DNA of 64,000 nucleotides, from NCBI GenBank assembly GCA_947452905.1, contig CANGEP010000001.1, positions 522,253-586,252 on the forward strand, written 5' to 3'. Source of the DNA: Bacteroidota bacterium. Lineage in GTDB: Bacteria; Bacteroidota; Bacteroidia; Chitinophagales; Chitinophagaceae. Within the stretch, counting starts at the first letter, position 1. Each line of letters opens with the position of its first letter. This document shows positions 1 to 9,282 of this stretch, piece after piece. The translations under genes and the position numbers were made by a program. Under the pieces are notes generated by a model. The model was not told the DNA's origin and did no database searches. It saw nothing but the letters and a program-made list of their open reading frames with translations.

Positions 1-1074
1 GTATTCATCTAAGGTGGAAGCACCAATACATTGCAATTCTCCTCTAGCTAAAGCAGGTTTAAAAATATTGGAGGCATCCAAAGAACCACTCGCGCCTCCA
101 GCACCCACTATAGTATGAATTTCATCGATAAATAAAATTACATCTCTATTTTTTTCTAATTCATTCATGATCGCCTTCATTCGCTCCTCAAATTGACCAC
201 GATATTTTGTACCCGCCACCAAGGCAGCAAGGTCAAGGGAAATTACACGCTTATCAAATAAAACCCTACTTACTTTTCTTTGCACAATTCTTAAAGCCAA
301 TCCTTCTACTATAGCAGTTTTACCCACCCCAGGCTCACCAATTAAAATAGGATTATTCTTTTTACGACGAGATAAAATTTGACTTACTCTTTCAATTTCA
401 GCTTCTCTGCCCACAATTGGATCCAAGGAATCCATCTCGGCCAATTTTGTAATATCTCGACCAAAATTATCTAAAACAGGTGTTTTTGATTTACTAGCTG
501 AAACTGGTTTTGCTTTTGAGCCCCCTCCAAAATTAGGACCTCTTTTTTCTTCTTCAAATTCATCATCCCCCTCTTCTGAGAATTCTGAACGAGTGCTACC
601 CGTATTGCCATCAAATTCGGAAGGACCAGATGGCGAAGAGCCCACCATACCTAATTCATTTCGGAATAAATCATAATCCACATCAAATTGATTTAAAATT
701 TGAGTAGCAATATTTTCTTTATTCTTTAAAATACTCAATAATAAATGCTCGGTTTCCACCATCGGACTTTTAAGCGCTTTGGCTTCTAGCACCGTTACTC
801 GAATTACTTTTTCGGCTTGCTTGGTTAAGGGTAAGCTATTAATATTGGCCACATTCTTTCCCGACTTATCCTTTACAGCTAATTCAATCTCTTTTCTAAG
901 TTCAGCTAAATTCACATTTAACTGCCTTAAGACTTTGATAGCGGTATTCTCTTGATCTCTAATAAGCCCCAGCATTAAATGCTCGGCCCCAATAAAGTCG
1001 TTCCCTAATCTCAATGCTTCTTCTCTACTATAAGAGATGATTTCCTTAACTTGTGTTGAAAAATTATTATCCAT
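1..1074 (-). CDS. clpC: ATP-dependent Clp protease ATP-binding subunit ClpC, N-terminal part (truncated by window edge)
   Basis: Minus-strand open frame from ATG (CAT at 1072-1074) to the window edge; Clp N-terminal repeat region followed by AAA+ Walker A/B-type sequence. Not in the ORF track because it is open at the edge. Confidence 0.9.
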   Translation of the reverse strand, partial: MDNNFSTQVKEIISYSREEALRLGNDFIGAEHLMLGLIRDQENTAIKVLRQLNVNLAELRKEIELAVKDKSGKNVANINSLPLTKQAEKVIRVTVLEAKALKSPMVETEHLLLSILKNKENIATQILNQFDVDYDLFRNELGMVGSSPSGPSEFDGNTGSTRSEFSEEGDDEFEEEKRGPNFGGGSKAKPVSASKSKTPVLDNFGRDITKLAEMDSLDPIVGREAEIERVSQILSRRKKNNPILIGEPGVGKTAIVEGLALRIVQRKVSRVLFDKRVISLDLAALVAGTKYRGQFEERMKAIMNELEKNRDVILFIDEIHTIVGAGGASGSLDASNIFKPALARGELQCIGASTLDEY

Positions 1075-1159
1075 AAATTTATATTGGAGCTGTTACAAGA
1101 ATAACGAATATTTTTGACCTAAAGTATGTTCTAGTATTACTTGTTATCAACCTTTTATT

Positions 1160-1567
1160 ATGAGCCAAATTCAATACCAAACAGAAACTAAGGAGAAATT
1201 TATCGTTATTACAATTCTCAATACGGACCTTAGTTCAAATCTCGTGCCAGAATTAGCCAAATTAACCGCAAATTGGGGAAATTCAGCCCCAAAAAACCTA
1301 ATCTTAAATCTTAAGCATTTACAAAATTGGGACGAGGCCATAATTGAGCAAATAGTCAAAGATCAGGGCAGCTTTTACGAAAATAATACCAGTTTTGTCA
1401 TTTGTGAACTGTCAGAAAGCCTAGAAAACAAACTAGATTTAACCGATTATGGCGAATTATTGAACATAACTCCTACCGAATCCGAAGCCTGGGACATTGT
1501 TCAAATGGAGGAAATTGAGAGAGAATTGTTAGATAGTGACGATATGGAGTTTTCGACCCAAGAATAG
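1160..1567 (+). CDS. STAS-like domain protein (anti-sigma factor antagonist-like)
   Basis: 135-aa ORF with alternating beta/alpha pattern resembling STAS; acidic C-terminus; directly upstream of dnaG. Confidence 0.55.
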   Translation: MSQIQYQTETKEKFIVITILNTDLSSNLVPELAKLTANWGNSAPKNLILNLKHLQNWDEAIIEQIVKDQGSFYENNTSFVICELSESLENKLDLTDYGELLNITPTESEAWDIVQMEEIERELLDSDDMEFSTQE

Positions 1568-1604
1568 GCCTTAAATAAGCCCAAGAATAGCTATTTTCGC
1601 GTTC

Positions 1605-3533
1605 ATGATTACCCCACAGACCATACAACAAATTACCAGTCGCATTGATATCATTGATATCGTGGGTGAATTTGTGAAACTTAAAAAAAGGGGCACCAAT
1701 TATTTAGGCAATTGTCCTTTTCACAACGAAAAAACACCTTCTTTCACTGTATCCCCCGCCAAAGAGATTTACAAATGTTTTGGATGTGGTAAAAGTGGCA
1801 ACTCCATTACTTTTTTAATGGAGCATGAAAAGTATAGTTATGTGGAGGCTTTAAGATGGTTAGCGGCTAGATACAATATTGAAATTGAAGAAACAGAAGT
1901 AAGTCCTGCACAAAAAATTGCTCAACAAACTGCCGATAGCTTGTATGCAATTAATCATTTTGCTATGGAATTTTTTACCAAGCAATATTGGGATACAGAA
2001 GCAGGTGCTACTATTGCACAGAGCTATATGCAACACCGTGGTTTTTTAAAACCCATAGTGGAGAAATTTAAAGTTGGTTATAATCCTTCCGAAAGAGATA
2101 GTTTAGCAAAAGCACTCCTTCAAAATCAATTTAATCCCGAACTCTTTGCCAAGACGGGTTTAGTGGTAGAGCGAAATGGGGAATGGCAGGATAATTATAG
2201 AGATCGTATCATTTTTCCTATTCATAATACTACTGGAAAAATTATTGGCTTTGGTGCCAGACAGATTGCCAAAAATGACAAGTCACCTAAATATATCAAT
2301 AGCCCAGAAAATGAAATTTATGTAAAAAGTAAAATCCTTTACGGTTCCTATTTTGCTAGAACAGCTATAAATAATTTAGACGAATGTTTACTGGTAGAAG
2401 GTTATACCGATGTGGTAAGCTTACACCAAGCTGGAATTGAAAACGTAGTAGCCAGTGGAGGTACCTCTTTAACCATAGATCAGTTAAGGCTAATCAAAAA
2501 ATATACCCAAAACCTAACCATCATTTACGATGGAGATAGTGCGGGTGTTAAAGCTGCGCTTCGTGGATTGGATATGGCATTAGAAGAAGGATTAAATGTG
2601 CAGCTGGTATTAATTCCAGACAATGAAGATCCAGATAGTTATGTAAATAAAGTGGGGCCCGATGCTTTTAGAGATTTTGTAAAATCCGCTAAAAAAGACT
2701 TTGTATTATTTCAGCTTGAAGTACAATTAAAAGAAGTAGGTGGCGATCTTAATAAGAAAAACTCATTGGTAAATCAAATAGCAGAAACCTTAAGTAAAAT
2801 TAATAAGGCAGAAGATTTTACCAAGCTACAGGAATATGTAAAAAAGTGTGCTTCCTTATTACGTATCGACGAAACAGGACTTACGCAACTGGTTAATAAA
2901 TTTAAGCGTGATAAAATTGTAAAGGAAGAAAAAAAGATGGCCTACGACGAAGCGGCTATTTTAATGCCTAGCTTTCCTACCCCTGAACAAGAAGATACTA
3001 GCCACGATTTATTTGTAGATAGAGACTTAGCACATGAAAAGAATTTGGTTAAACTCGTTATAGAGTATGGTTTAGAAACGAACGAAAAAGGGCAGTTAAT
3101 AGCTAATTATGTTTTTGAAGAAATAGAAAACTTCCCGCTCGAAAATACAGATATGGTATACCTCATGGAGGCCTATAAAAAGTGGTTACATGAAGGGAAA
3201 ATGCCCAATAGCAAAACGATGCAATACCACGAGGATGAACGCGTTCAAAAATGGGTGGTGAGCTTAATGGCTCCCGAAGAAGAACTTAGCTTAAGATGGA
3301 ATGAAAAATTAGGGATTAAGAAAAAAGAAGCAGCCAAAAATAATATGGACGAAGTGGACAGAAGCTTATTGTATTTTAAACTTCGAAAGATTAAAAAGAT
3401 GATTGCTCAAAATCAACAAGATTTAGAAACTGCTGCTCCTGATGATCAATTGCAATTATTACAAATACACAAGCATCTTAAAGATGTTGAAAAAGAAATC
3501 ACCGCTACGCTAGGTACCGTGATCTTCAAATAA
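1605..3533 (+). CDS. dnaG: DNA primase DnaG
   Basis: CPFHNEKTPSFTVSPAKEIYKCFGCGKSGN zinc finger, Toprim VEGYTDVVSLHQAG and YDGDSAG motifs. Confidence 0.98.
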   Translation: MITPQTIQQITSRIDIIDIVGEFVKLKKRGTNYLGNCPFHNEKTPSFTVSPAKEIYKCFGCGKSGNSITFLMEHEKYSYVEALRWLAARYNIEIEETEVSPAQKIAQQTADSLYAINHFAMEFFTKQYWDTEAGATIAQSYMQHRGFLKPIVEKFKVGYNPSERDSLAKALLQNQFNPELFAKTGLVVERNGEWQDNYRDRIIFPIHNTTGKIIGFGARQIAKNDKSPKYINSPENEIYVKSKILYGSYFARTAINNLDECLLVEGYTDVVSLHQAGIENVVASGGTSLTIDQLRLIKKYTQNLTIIYDGDSAGVKAALRGLDMALEEGLNVQLVLIPDNEDPDSYVNKVGPDAFRDFVKSAKKDFVLFQLEVQLKEVGGDLNKKNSLVNQIAETLSKINKAEDFTKLQEYVKKCASLLRIDETGLTQLVNKFKRDKIVKEEKKMAYDEAAILMPSFPTPEQEDTSHDLFVDRDLAHEKNLVKLVIEYGLETNEKGQLIANYVFEEIENFPLENTDMVYLMEAYKKWLHEGKMPNSKTMQYHEDERVQKWVVSLMAPEEELSLRWNEKLGIKKKEAAKNNMDEVDRSLLYFKLRKIKKMIAQNQQDLETAAPDDQLQLLQIHKHLKDVEKEITATLGTVIFK

Positions 3534-3535
3534 AA

Positions 3536-4204
3536 TTACTTCTCTGAAGGATTATTTTTTCCAGCTAATAATTTCTCTAAAGTGGCTTCTAGACGCTTTT
3601 GTTTTGTCTCCTCTTTTTTTGCCCCTTGAATCCAACTTAAATACTCCTTTTGATTAATAATAGATAAAGAAGTAAAAAACTCTCTTGCTTCTTCATGAGC
3701 GGCTAAGATTTTATCTAATTCCACAGGTAAAGCAATTAATCTTTTTTCAAAGTCATCCACTTTAATTGAAGAGGCTTTAAACTCAACAAAGGTTCTATTC
3801 TTATTAGGTAATTGGTCTACTTTCTTAAATCGCATGGCGGTCCATACATGATCCAGTGTAACTTGTCTGATGGCCTCATATTCATTTTTGGATAAAATCT
3901 CCCAGCTAGCATCTCTATTTAAATCAGAAACAATTTTAGAAGTTGTTTTAGGATAGGCAATCCATAATTTACTTTCTGGGTGTAAGGCAGAAAAAACCTC
4001 TTTTAGAATATTGTTTAACTGCAACTGATTGATAGCAAAAATGAGGGCAAAATCGATCTTCCTTGTTTTTAATAAAGGCGTAAGATTTTTGTTATAATTT
4101 AATTTTGCAAATTGCTTTTCAACGGAAGAAGGTAAACCCTGTATCAGTAAATTTTTTTCGTCCTTCAACTGCAGTTTTTCTAAAATATGCTGATTTCCTG
4201 ACAT
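3536..4204 (-). CDS. YdeI/OmpD-associated-like protein
   Basis: C-terminal EAREFFTSLSIINQKEYLSWIQGAKKEETKQKRLEATLEKLLAGK is typical of the YdeI family. Confidence 0.7.
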   Translation of the reverse strand: MSGNQHILEKLQLKDEKNLLIQGLPSSVEKQFAKLNYNKNLTPLLKTRKIDFALIFAINQLQLNNILKEVFSALHPESKLWIAYPKTTSKIVSDLNRDASWEILSKNEYEAIRQVTLDHVWTAMRFKKVDQLPNKNRTFVEFKASSIKVDDFEKRLIALPVELDKILAAHEEAREFFTSLSIINQKEYLSWIQGAKKEETKQKRLEATLEKLLAGKNNPSEK

Positions 4205-4309
4205 AACTAAAATTATTTAAGGGAGAGCGAAGTTACTAAATTCTAATGGCAACGGAATGTAAAATCAATAAAATCTTATAAGATACTGATAGACAGTAAG
4301 TTAAATTCT

Positions 4310-4942
4310 TTACCTTTTGTCTCTATTTTTAAAAATAGGGACTTTGTTTTCGGTTCCTTTTAGGAGTCTACCTATATTCTTTTGATGGGTAACAATGACC
4401 ATTAATGCCACTATGATGGCAAACATACGATACATTGTTTCCTTTTCATTAAATATGAACAAGATTAAAACCATAAAAGCAATTCCTGCTAACATGGAGC
4501 TTAATGAAACAAATCGTGTAGATAATAAGGTTATTGCAAAAACCAATAAACATAATAATGCAACAATAGGCTGAATAGCCAATGCCATACCTAATAAAGT
4601 GGCCACCCCTTTTCCTCCTTTAAAATTAGCCCAGATAGGAAAAATATGACCTACTACAGCCGCCAAACCCAATATGATCATGAAATTGGTTCTAGCTAAC
4701 TCATTGGTCAAGTAAAATGGAATGAGAATATATAAAGAGGTTGCAATGGCACCCTTGGCAACGTCCACAATCATTACAAAACTACCCCATTTAGATCCTA
4801 AAACTCGAAAGGTGTTAGTAGCACCTGCATTTCCACTCCCATAATCCCTAATATCTAAACCAAACATAGATTTACTCACCCATACTGAAGTAGGTATAGA
4901 TCCAATTAAATAGGCCAGAATAGTAAGTAATATCTCGTTCAT
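4310..4942 (-). CDS. plsY: Glycerol-3-phosphate acyltransferase PlsY
   Basis: AYLIGSIPTSVWVSK, DIRDYGSGNAGATNTFRVLG and FKGGKGVATLLG motifs. Start trimmed from the ORF-track 4975 to the internal ATG at 4942 (MNEILLTILAYLIGS). Confidence 0.95.
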   Translation of the reverse strand: MNEILLTILAYLIGSIPTSVWVSKSMFGLDIRDYGSGNAGATNTFRVLGSKWGSFVMIVDVAKGAIATSLYILIPFYLTNELARTNFMIILGLAAVVGHIFPIWANFKGGKGVATLLGMALAIQPIVALLCLLVFAITLLSTRFVSLSSMLAGIAFMVLILFIFNEKETMYRMFAIIVALMVIVTHQKNIGRLLKGTENKVPIFKNRDKR

Positions 4943-5015
4943 CGTTTGGGGTTTCGATATACAAAGATAGCTCAAAAAAGTTTAATGATTTGTTAACAAA
5001 GGAGCGAAATGAAGA

Positions 5016-5909
5016 CTAAGGTCTATCAAATTGGAGACTTACCCAGCCATTTAAAGGTAAACTTTTACTGAATTGCCACCCATTTTCTAACGCCAAATTG
5101 ATCATATCTTCTTGATCTTCAATAAGTAATCCACTTAAAACTAGGATACTCCCTTTTTTGGCTGCCTGGGTAAGTGCTAACATATTGGCTTCGATGATAT
5201 GTCTATTTACATTGGCCAAAATAATATCAAAAGTGCTGTTTTGAATGGCCGTTTCTACTTTTTGGACCTCAATCAGCTTACATTGGTTGTTGGCGCAATT
5301 TTCCGCTGCGTTTTCGATACACCAGTCATCATTGTCAACAGCTAAAATAGCTGAAGCACCTAGTAATTCGGCTAAAATGGCTAAAATACCAGTTCCGGTT
5401 CCAAAGTCATATACCGTTTTATGAACAAAATCAATCTCCTCCATTAATTGAATGACGGTATAAGTAGTAGCATGATGACCCGTTCCAAAGCTCATTTTAG
5501 GGGTTATTGCAATGTCAAATTTAACGGGTGGATTAAACGATGGATGAAAATAAGCCCTTATGCCAACGAAGTCTCCTACCTTTACAGGATCGAAATTAGA
5601 CTCCCAAACAGCATTCCAATTTTGTTCTTTAATAATTGATTTTGAATAAGTTAAATTATATTGATTAAATATTATATCTAATTCTTTTTTTAATTCTTGC
5701 TCTTCAAATTCGTCAGCAGAAATAAAGGTTTTACAATGACCCGCTCCTTGGCCAATGGCATTGGTTAGTCCTACGCCGTCATTGGTACCAGCTGCCAGTT
5801 CCTCTTCATTAAAGCCCTCAAATCCCAAGGCTGAAAGTTGAGCCACTAGTATATCAAACTGATCCTGATTGTCAAAGTCGAAGGCTATTTGTACGTATTG
5901 TTTTGGCAT
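5016..5909 (-). CDS. prmA: Ribosomal protein L11 methyltransferase
   Basis: SAM-binding DFGTGTGILAILAELLGA and MSFGTGHHATT motifs typical of PrmA. Confidence 0.95.
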   Translation of the reverse strand: MPKQYVQIAFDFDNQDQFDILVAQLSALGFEGFNEEELAAGTNDGVGLTNAIGQGAGHCKTFISADEFEEQELKKELDIIFNQYNLTYSKSIIKEQNWNAVWESNFDPVKVGDFVGIRAYFHPSFNPPVKFDIAITPKMSFGTGHHATTYTVIQLMEEIDFVHKTVYDFGTGTGILAILAELLGASAILAVDNDDWCIENAAENCANNQCKLIEVQKVETAIQNSTFDIILANVNRHIIEANMLALTQAAKKGSILVLSGLLIEDQEDMINLALENGWQFSKSLPLNGWVSLQFDRP

Positions 5910-5921
5910 AAGCTATGATTT

Positions 5922-5950
5922 AAAAAGCCCCGATTAAATCGAGGCTTTTA
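5922..5950 (-). terminator. Intrinsic terminator of pnp
   Basis: Minus strand AAAGCCTCGAT-TTA-ATCGGGGCTTTTT: GC-rich stem with one U.G wobble and a T run, immediately after the pnp stop codon. Confidence 0.8.
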
Positions 5951-5965
5951 ATATAAGATTGTAAA

Positions 5966-8119
5966 TTATCCTTGTTGAGGACGATCTTCACGTGGGGCTT
6001 GCTCAGGTTTTGGCAATAAAGCTTTGTGGCTTAATTTAAACTTGCCAGTTTTAGGATCTAATCCTACCAATTTAACCTTCACTTCATCTCCTTCTTTAAA
6101 GATACCATCCATAGTTTCTAAACGCTTCCAGCTTATTTCACTAATATGTAATAAACCTTGTTTGCCTGGCATAAATTCAACGAAAGCGCCAAACTCTTTA
6201 ATACCTTTTACAACGCCATCGTAAACGTCTCCAATTTCTGGAACCGCTACTATACCATTGATCCATCTAACGGCTGCATCTAAGCTATCCTTATTGGCTG
6301 AGAAGATACTTACTTCACCATGGTTGTCTACTTCTTCGATATTGATCGTAGCACCAGTTGTTCTTTGCATTTCTTGAATAATCTTACCACCTGGTCCGAT
6401 TACAGCACCAATAAATTCTTTATCGATGATTAATTTAACCATTCTTGGCGCATGTGGTTTCACATCTGCACGAGCAGCTGGAATACATTCATACATAGCC
6501 TCTAATATATGTAAGCGGCCTTTTTTAGCTTGAGATAAAGCTTCACGCATAATATCCATGCTTAAGCCATCTACTTTAATATCCATTTGAACGCCACAGA
6601 TACCATCACGCGTACCTGTAACTTTAAAATCCATATCTCCTAAATGATCTTCATCTCCTAAAATGTCAGTTAGGATTGCATACTTACCATCTTCTCTAGA
6701 AATTAATCCCATTGCTACACCACTTACATGCTTAGGCACAGGCACACCTGCATCCATTAAGGCTAATGACCCCGCACAAACAGTGGCCATTGAAGACGAA
6801 CCATTTGATTCTAAGATATCAGATACTACACGAAGTGTATAAGGGAATACAGTAGTGTCAGGTAGCATTTGCTTTAAAGAACGTTGTGCTAAATTACCAT
6901 GTCCAACTTCACGACGTCCCACCCCACGCATCATTTTTACTTCCCCAGTTGAGAAGGGAGGAAAATTGTAGTGTAAGAAAAACTTTTGATATTCTGCACT
7001 TGCCGCAGTTTCTTGCATTAACTCATCCAACTTAGTACCTAAGGTTACAGTTGTTAAAGATTGGGTTTCTCCTCTTGTAAATAAAGAAGAACCATGTGGT
7101 GTGGGTAATGGAGATGTTTCCATCGCCAATGGACGTACTTGATCTAACTGACGGCCATCTAAACGAATACGGCTATCCACAATCATATTACGCACAACTT
7201 CCCACTTTAAATCTTCGTAATACTTTCCTGCTAATTTCTTTTGCAAGTCGGTAATTTCTGTACCTAAGTGTTCGATGATTTCTTTTTTAAGCGCACTAAA
7301 TGCATCACTGCGCTCATGCTTAGCAGAACCCATTCTTGCAATAGCGTCTACTTTGGCGGTTGCGAAATCGTATACTTTTTTCTTAATATCTTCGTCTTGC
7401 TCTGGTTTTTTGTAATCACGTACTTCTGTGATACCTACTAACTTTCTTAATTCAGCTTGCGCTTTAATTTGTTTGTTAATAGCAGCATGTGCTAATTCTA
7501 AACACTCCACTAATTCTTCCTCAGAACATTCTTTTGCTTCTCCTTCTACCATCATCAGATTCTTTTCTGTAGCAGCAATAATAAATTCTAATTCACATTT
7601 TGCTAATGCTGCTTTTGAAGGATTGATTACAAATTTGCCGTCAATTTTAGCAATTCTAACTTCGGAAATAATTTCTTTAATAGGAATATTAGAAACCGCT
7701 AAAGCAGCAGAAGCAGCTAAACAAGCTAGTGAATCGGGCATCACATTTTCATCAGAGGAAACTAATGAAATTAATACTTGCACATCACATAAATAATCTT
7801 CAGGGAATAAAGGTCTTAAGGCACGGTCAATTAAACGACTTGTTAATATTTCATAATCATTTAAACGTGCTTCTCTTTTAAAGAAGGACCCTGGAATACG
7901 ACCAGCAGAAGCAAACTTCTCTTGGTAGTCAACGCTTAATGGGAAAAAGTCTTGGCCATCTTTAGGATCTTTATTGGCAACAACTGTTGCTAATAAAATA
8001 CAATTTCCTTGTCTTACAGTAACAGCACCATCTGCTTGACGGGCTAATTTACCTGTTTCGATAAATATTTCTTGTCCGGGGTTTACCTCGAACTTAACTG
8101 ATTTGGGTTGTGATAACAT
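5966..8119 (-). CDS. pnp: Polynucleotide phosphorylase
   Basis: Full-length PNPase with RNase PH domains, KH (IGAVIGPGGKIIQEMQ) and S1 domain. Confidence 0.98.
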   Translation of the reverse strand: MLSQPKSVKFEVNPGQEIFIETGKLARQADGAVTVRQGNCILLATVVANKDPKDGQDFFPLSVDYQEKFASAGRIPGSFFKREARLNDYEILTSRLIDRALRPLFPEDYLCDVQVLISLVSSDENVMPDSLACLAASAALAVSNIPIKEIISEVRIAKIDGKFVINPSKAALAKCELEFIIAATEKNLMMVEGEAKECSEEELVECLELAHAAINKQIKAQAELRKLVGITEVRDYKKPEQDEDIKKKVYDFATAKVDAIARMGSAKHERSDAFSALKKEIIEHLGTEITDLQKKLAGKYYEDLKWEVVRNMIVDSRIRLDGRQLDQVRPLAMETSPLPTPHGSSLFTRGETQSLTTVTLGTKLDELMQETAASAEYQKFFLHYNFPPFSTGEVKMMRGVGRREVGHGNLAQRSLKQMLPDTTVFPYTLRVVSDILESNGSSSMATVCAGSLALMDAGVPVPKHVSGVAMGLISREDGKYAILTDILGDEDHLGDMDFKVTGTRDGICGVQMDIKVDGLSMDIMREALSQAKKGRLHILEAMYECIPAARADVKPHAPRMVKLIIDKEFIGAVIGPGGKIIQEMQRTTGATINIEEVDNHGEVSIFSANKDSLDAAVRWINGIVAVPEIGDVYDGVVKGIKEFGAFVEFMPGKQGLLHISEISWKRLETMDGIFKEGDEVKVKLVGLDPKTGKFKLSHKALLPKPEQAPREDRPQQG

Positions 8120-8240
8120 TTTAATTTTTTTTGGTGTGATTCAATTAATTGCAAAAACATGCAGAAAATAAATAACGTATATAAACAACTAATCCCAACC
8201 GTGTTGTACAGTTGGGACAGCTATTATAAATAGTTCTTGA

Positions 8241-8513
8241 TTATTTTCTTAAGCCTAATTTTTCAATTAGCGCACGGTAACCAGTAAGGTTATGTTTTTG
8301 TAAATAAACCAATAAACGCTTACGCTGACCCACTAGTTGCATTAAACCTCTTTGAGTTGAATGATCTTTGTGGTTGGCTTTTAAATGACCAGAGATGTGC
8401 GCGATACGTTGGGTTAATAAAGCAATTTGTCCTTCAATAGAACCTGTGTTAGTTGCTTTCCCACCAAACTCAGCAAAAATGCTTGCTTTTTTTTCTTTTG
8501 TTAGTATAGACAT
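8241..8513 (-). CDS. rpsO: 30S ribosomal protein S15
   Basis: Canonical S15: GSIEGQIALLTQRIAHISGHLKANHKDHSTQRGLMQLVGQRKRLLVYLQ. Confidence 0.98.
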   Translation of the reverse strand: MSILTKEKKASIFAEFGGKATNTGSIEGQIALLTQRIAHISGHLKANHKDHSTQRGLMQLVGQRKRLLVYLQKHNLTGYRALIEKLGLRK

Positions 8514-8530
8514 TGTAAATCTTCTTTTTT

Positions 8531-8549
8531 GTGACTAACTGTTAGCCAC
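8531..8549 (-). promoter_or_regulatory. Hairpin in the rpsO 5' leader (candidate S15 autoregulatory element)
   Basis: Minus strand GTGGCTAACAGTTAGTCAC forms a 7-8 bp stem with one G.U next to a C-G pair, between a -7 box (8574-8581) and the rpsO ATG. Confidence 0.45.
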
Positions 8550-8573
8550 GGTTTTTTTCTTTTATTTCGGCTG

Positions 8574-8581
8574 CAAAGATA
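8574..8581 (-). promoter_or_regulatory. Bacteroidota-type -7 box for rpsO
   Basis: TATCTTTG on minus strand, matches TAnnTTTG. Confidence 0.6.
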
Positions 8582-8599
8582 AGGGGAATTAGGCTAAAC

Positions 8600-9223
8600 C
8601 TAATCAAATATTTCCACGTTTTTTGGGTATTTGGCCCTATTAAACTGGAATAGCTTATCGGCTAATATGGCTGTATAATTGATCGTAACCACCTTAACAT
8701 CGGTACTATTGTTGCTTTTGTCTAAAATAGAGGCACTTGAAAGGGCCGATTTTAGCTTATCTATAATGAGGGTTACTTTTTGAAAATTCTTTCTTTTATC
8801 TATTGGATACAACTCGATAGTTGCGGTAGTTCCATTTTGACCTAAAAGCTTGTAATTGAAGTCCTTATCGTAGTTGCCTGATAATAATTTCTGAGGACTA
8901 AGGGTTTGATCCGACTCCGCTAAACTAGACTTAGAAATGGAATTAACCCCATCAAAATTATAGACCATTGTGCCATCGCAAATAATCTCCATGGCGCCCT
9001 GTTGAAGCAAATAACGCTCCCCTTTCATTTTGAGGTTAATATTTTTGGTGCCAAGCGCTTTCCCCTGACTATTTTTAGATATTAATTGAATGCTCACCTG
9101 AATTCCTTTGGCCTCTTTTACCTTTGCCCCCATTTGATCTAAGAAAACTTTAGCCTGGGTATCTTTCTGAGCTTGGACAGAAAATGCCAGAAAAAAGCTA
9201 GCTATCAATAATAAATATCTCAT
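8600..9223 (-). CDS. LolA-like outer-membrane lipoprotein carrier protein
   Basis: Signal peptide and LolA-like fold pattern (GERYLLQQGAMEIICDGTMVYNFD); directly downstream of ftsK, as lolA is in many bacteria. Confidence 0.8.
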   Translation of the reverse strand: MRYLLLIASFFLAFSVQAQKDTQAKVFLDQMGAKVKEAKGIQVSIQLISKNSQGKALGTKNINLKMKGERYLLQQGAMEIICDGTMVYNFDGVNSISKSSLAESDQTLSPQKLLSGNYDKDFNYKLLGQNGTTATIELYPIDKRKNFQKVTLIIDKLKSALSSASILDKSNNSTDVKVVTINYTAILADKLFQFNRAKYPKNVEIFD

Positions 9224-9282
9224 AAATGGTAGTGTTTTGGGGCTAGGATTGGGACAAAAATAATCCTTTAAGGTTTAATAGT

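Noticed and set aside
7428-7796. 122-aa plus-strand ORF
   Set aside because: Antisense inside pnp; no recognisable domain.
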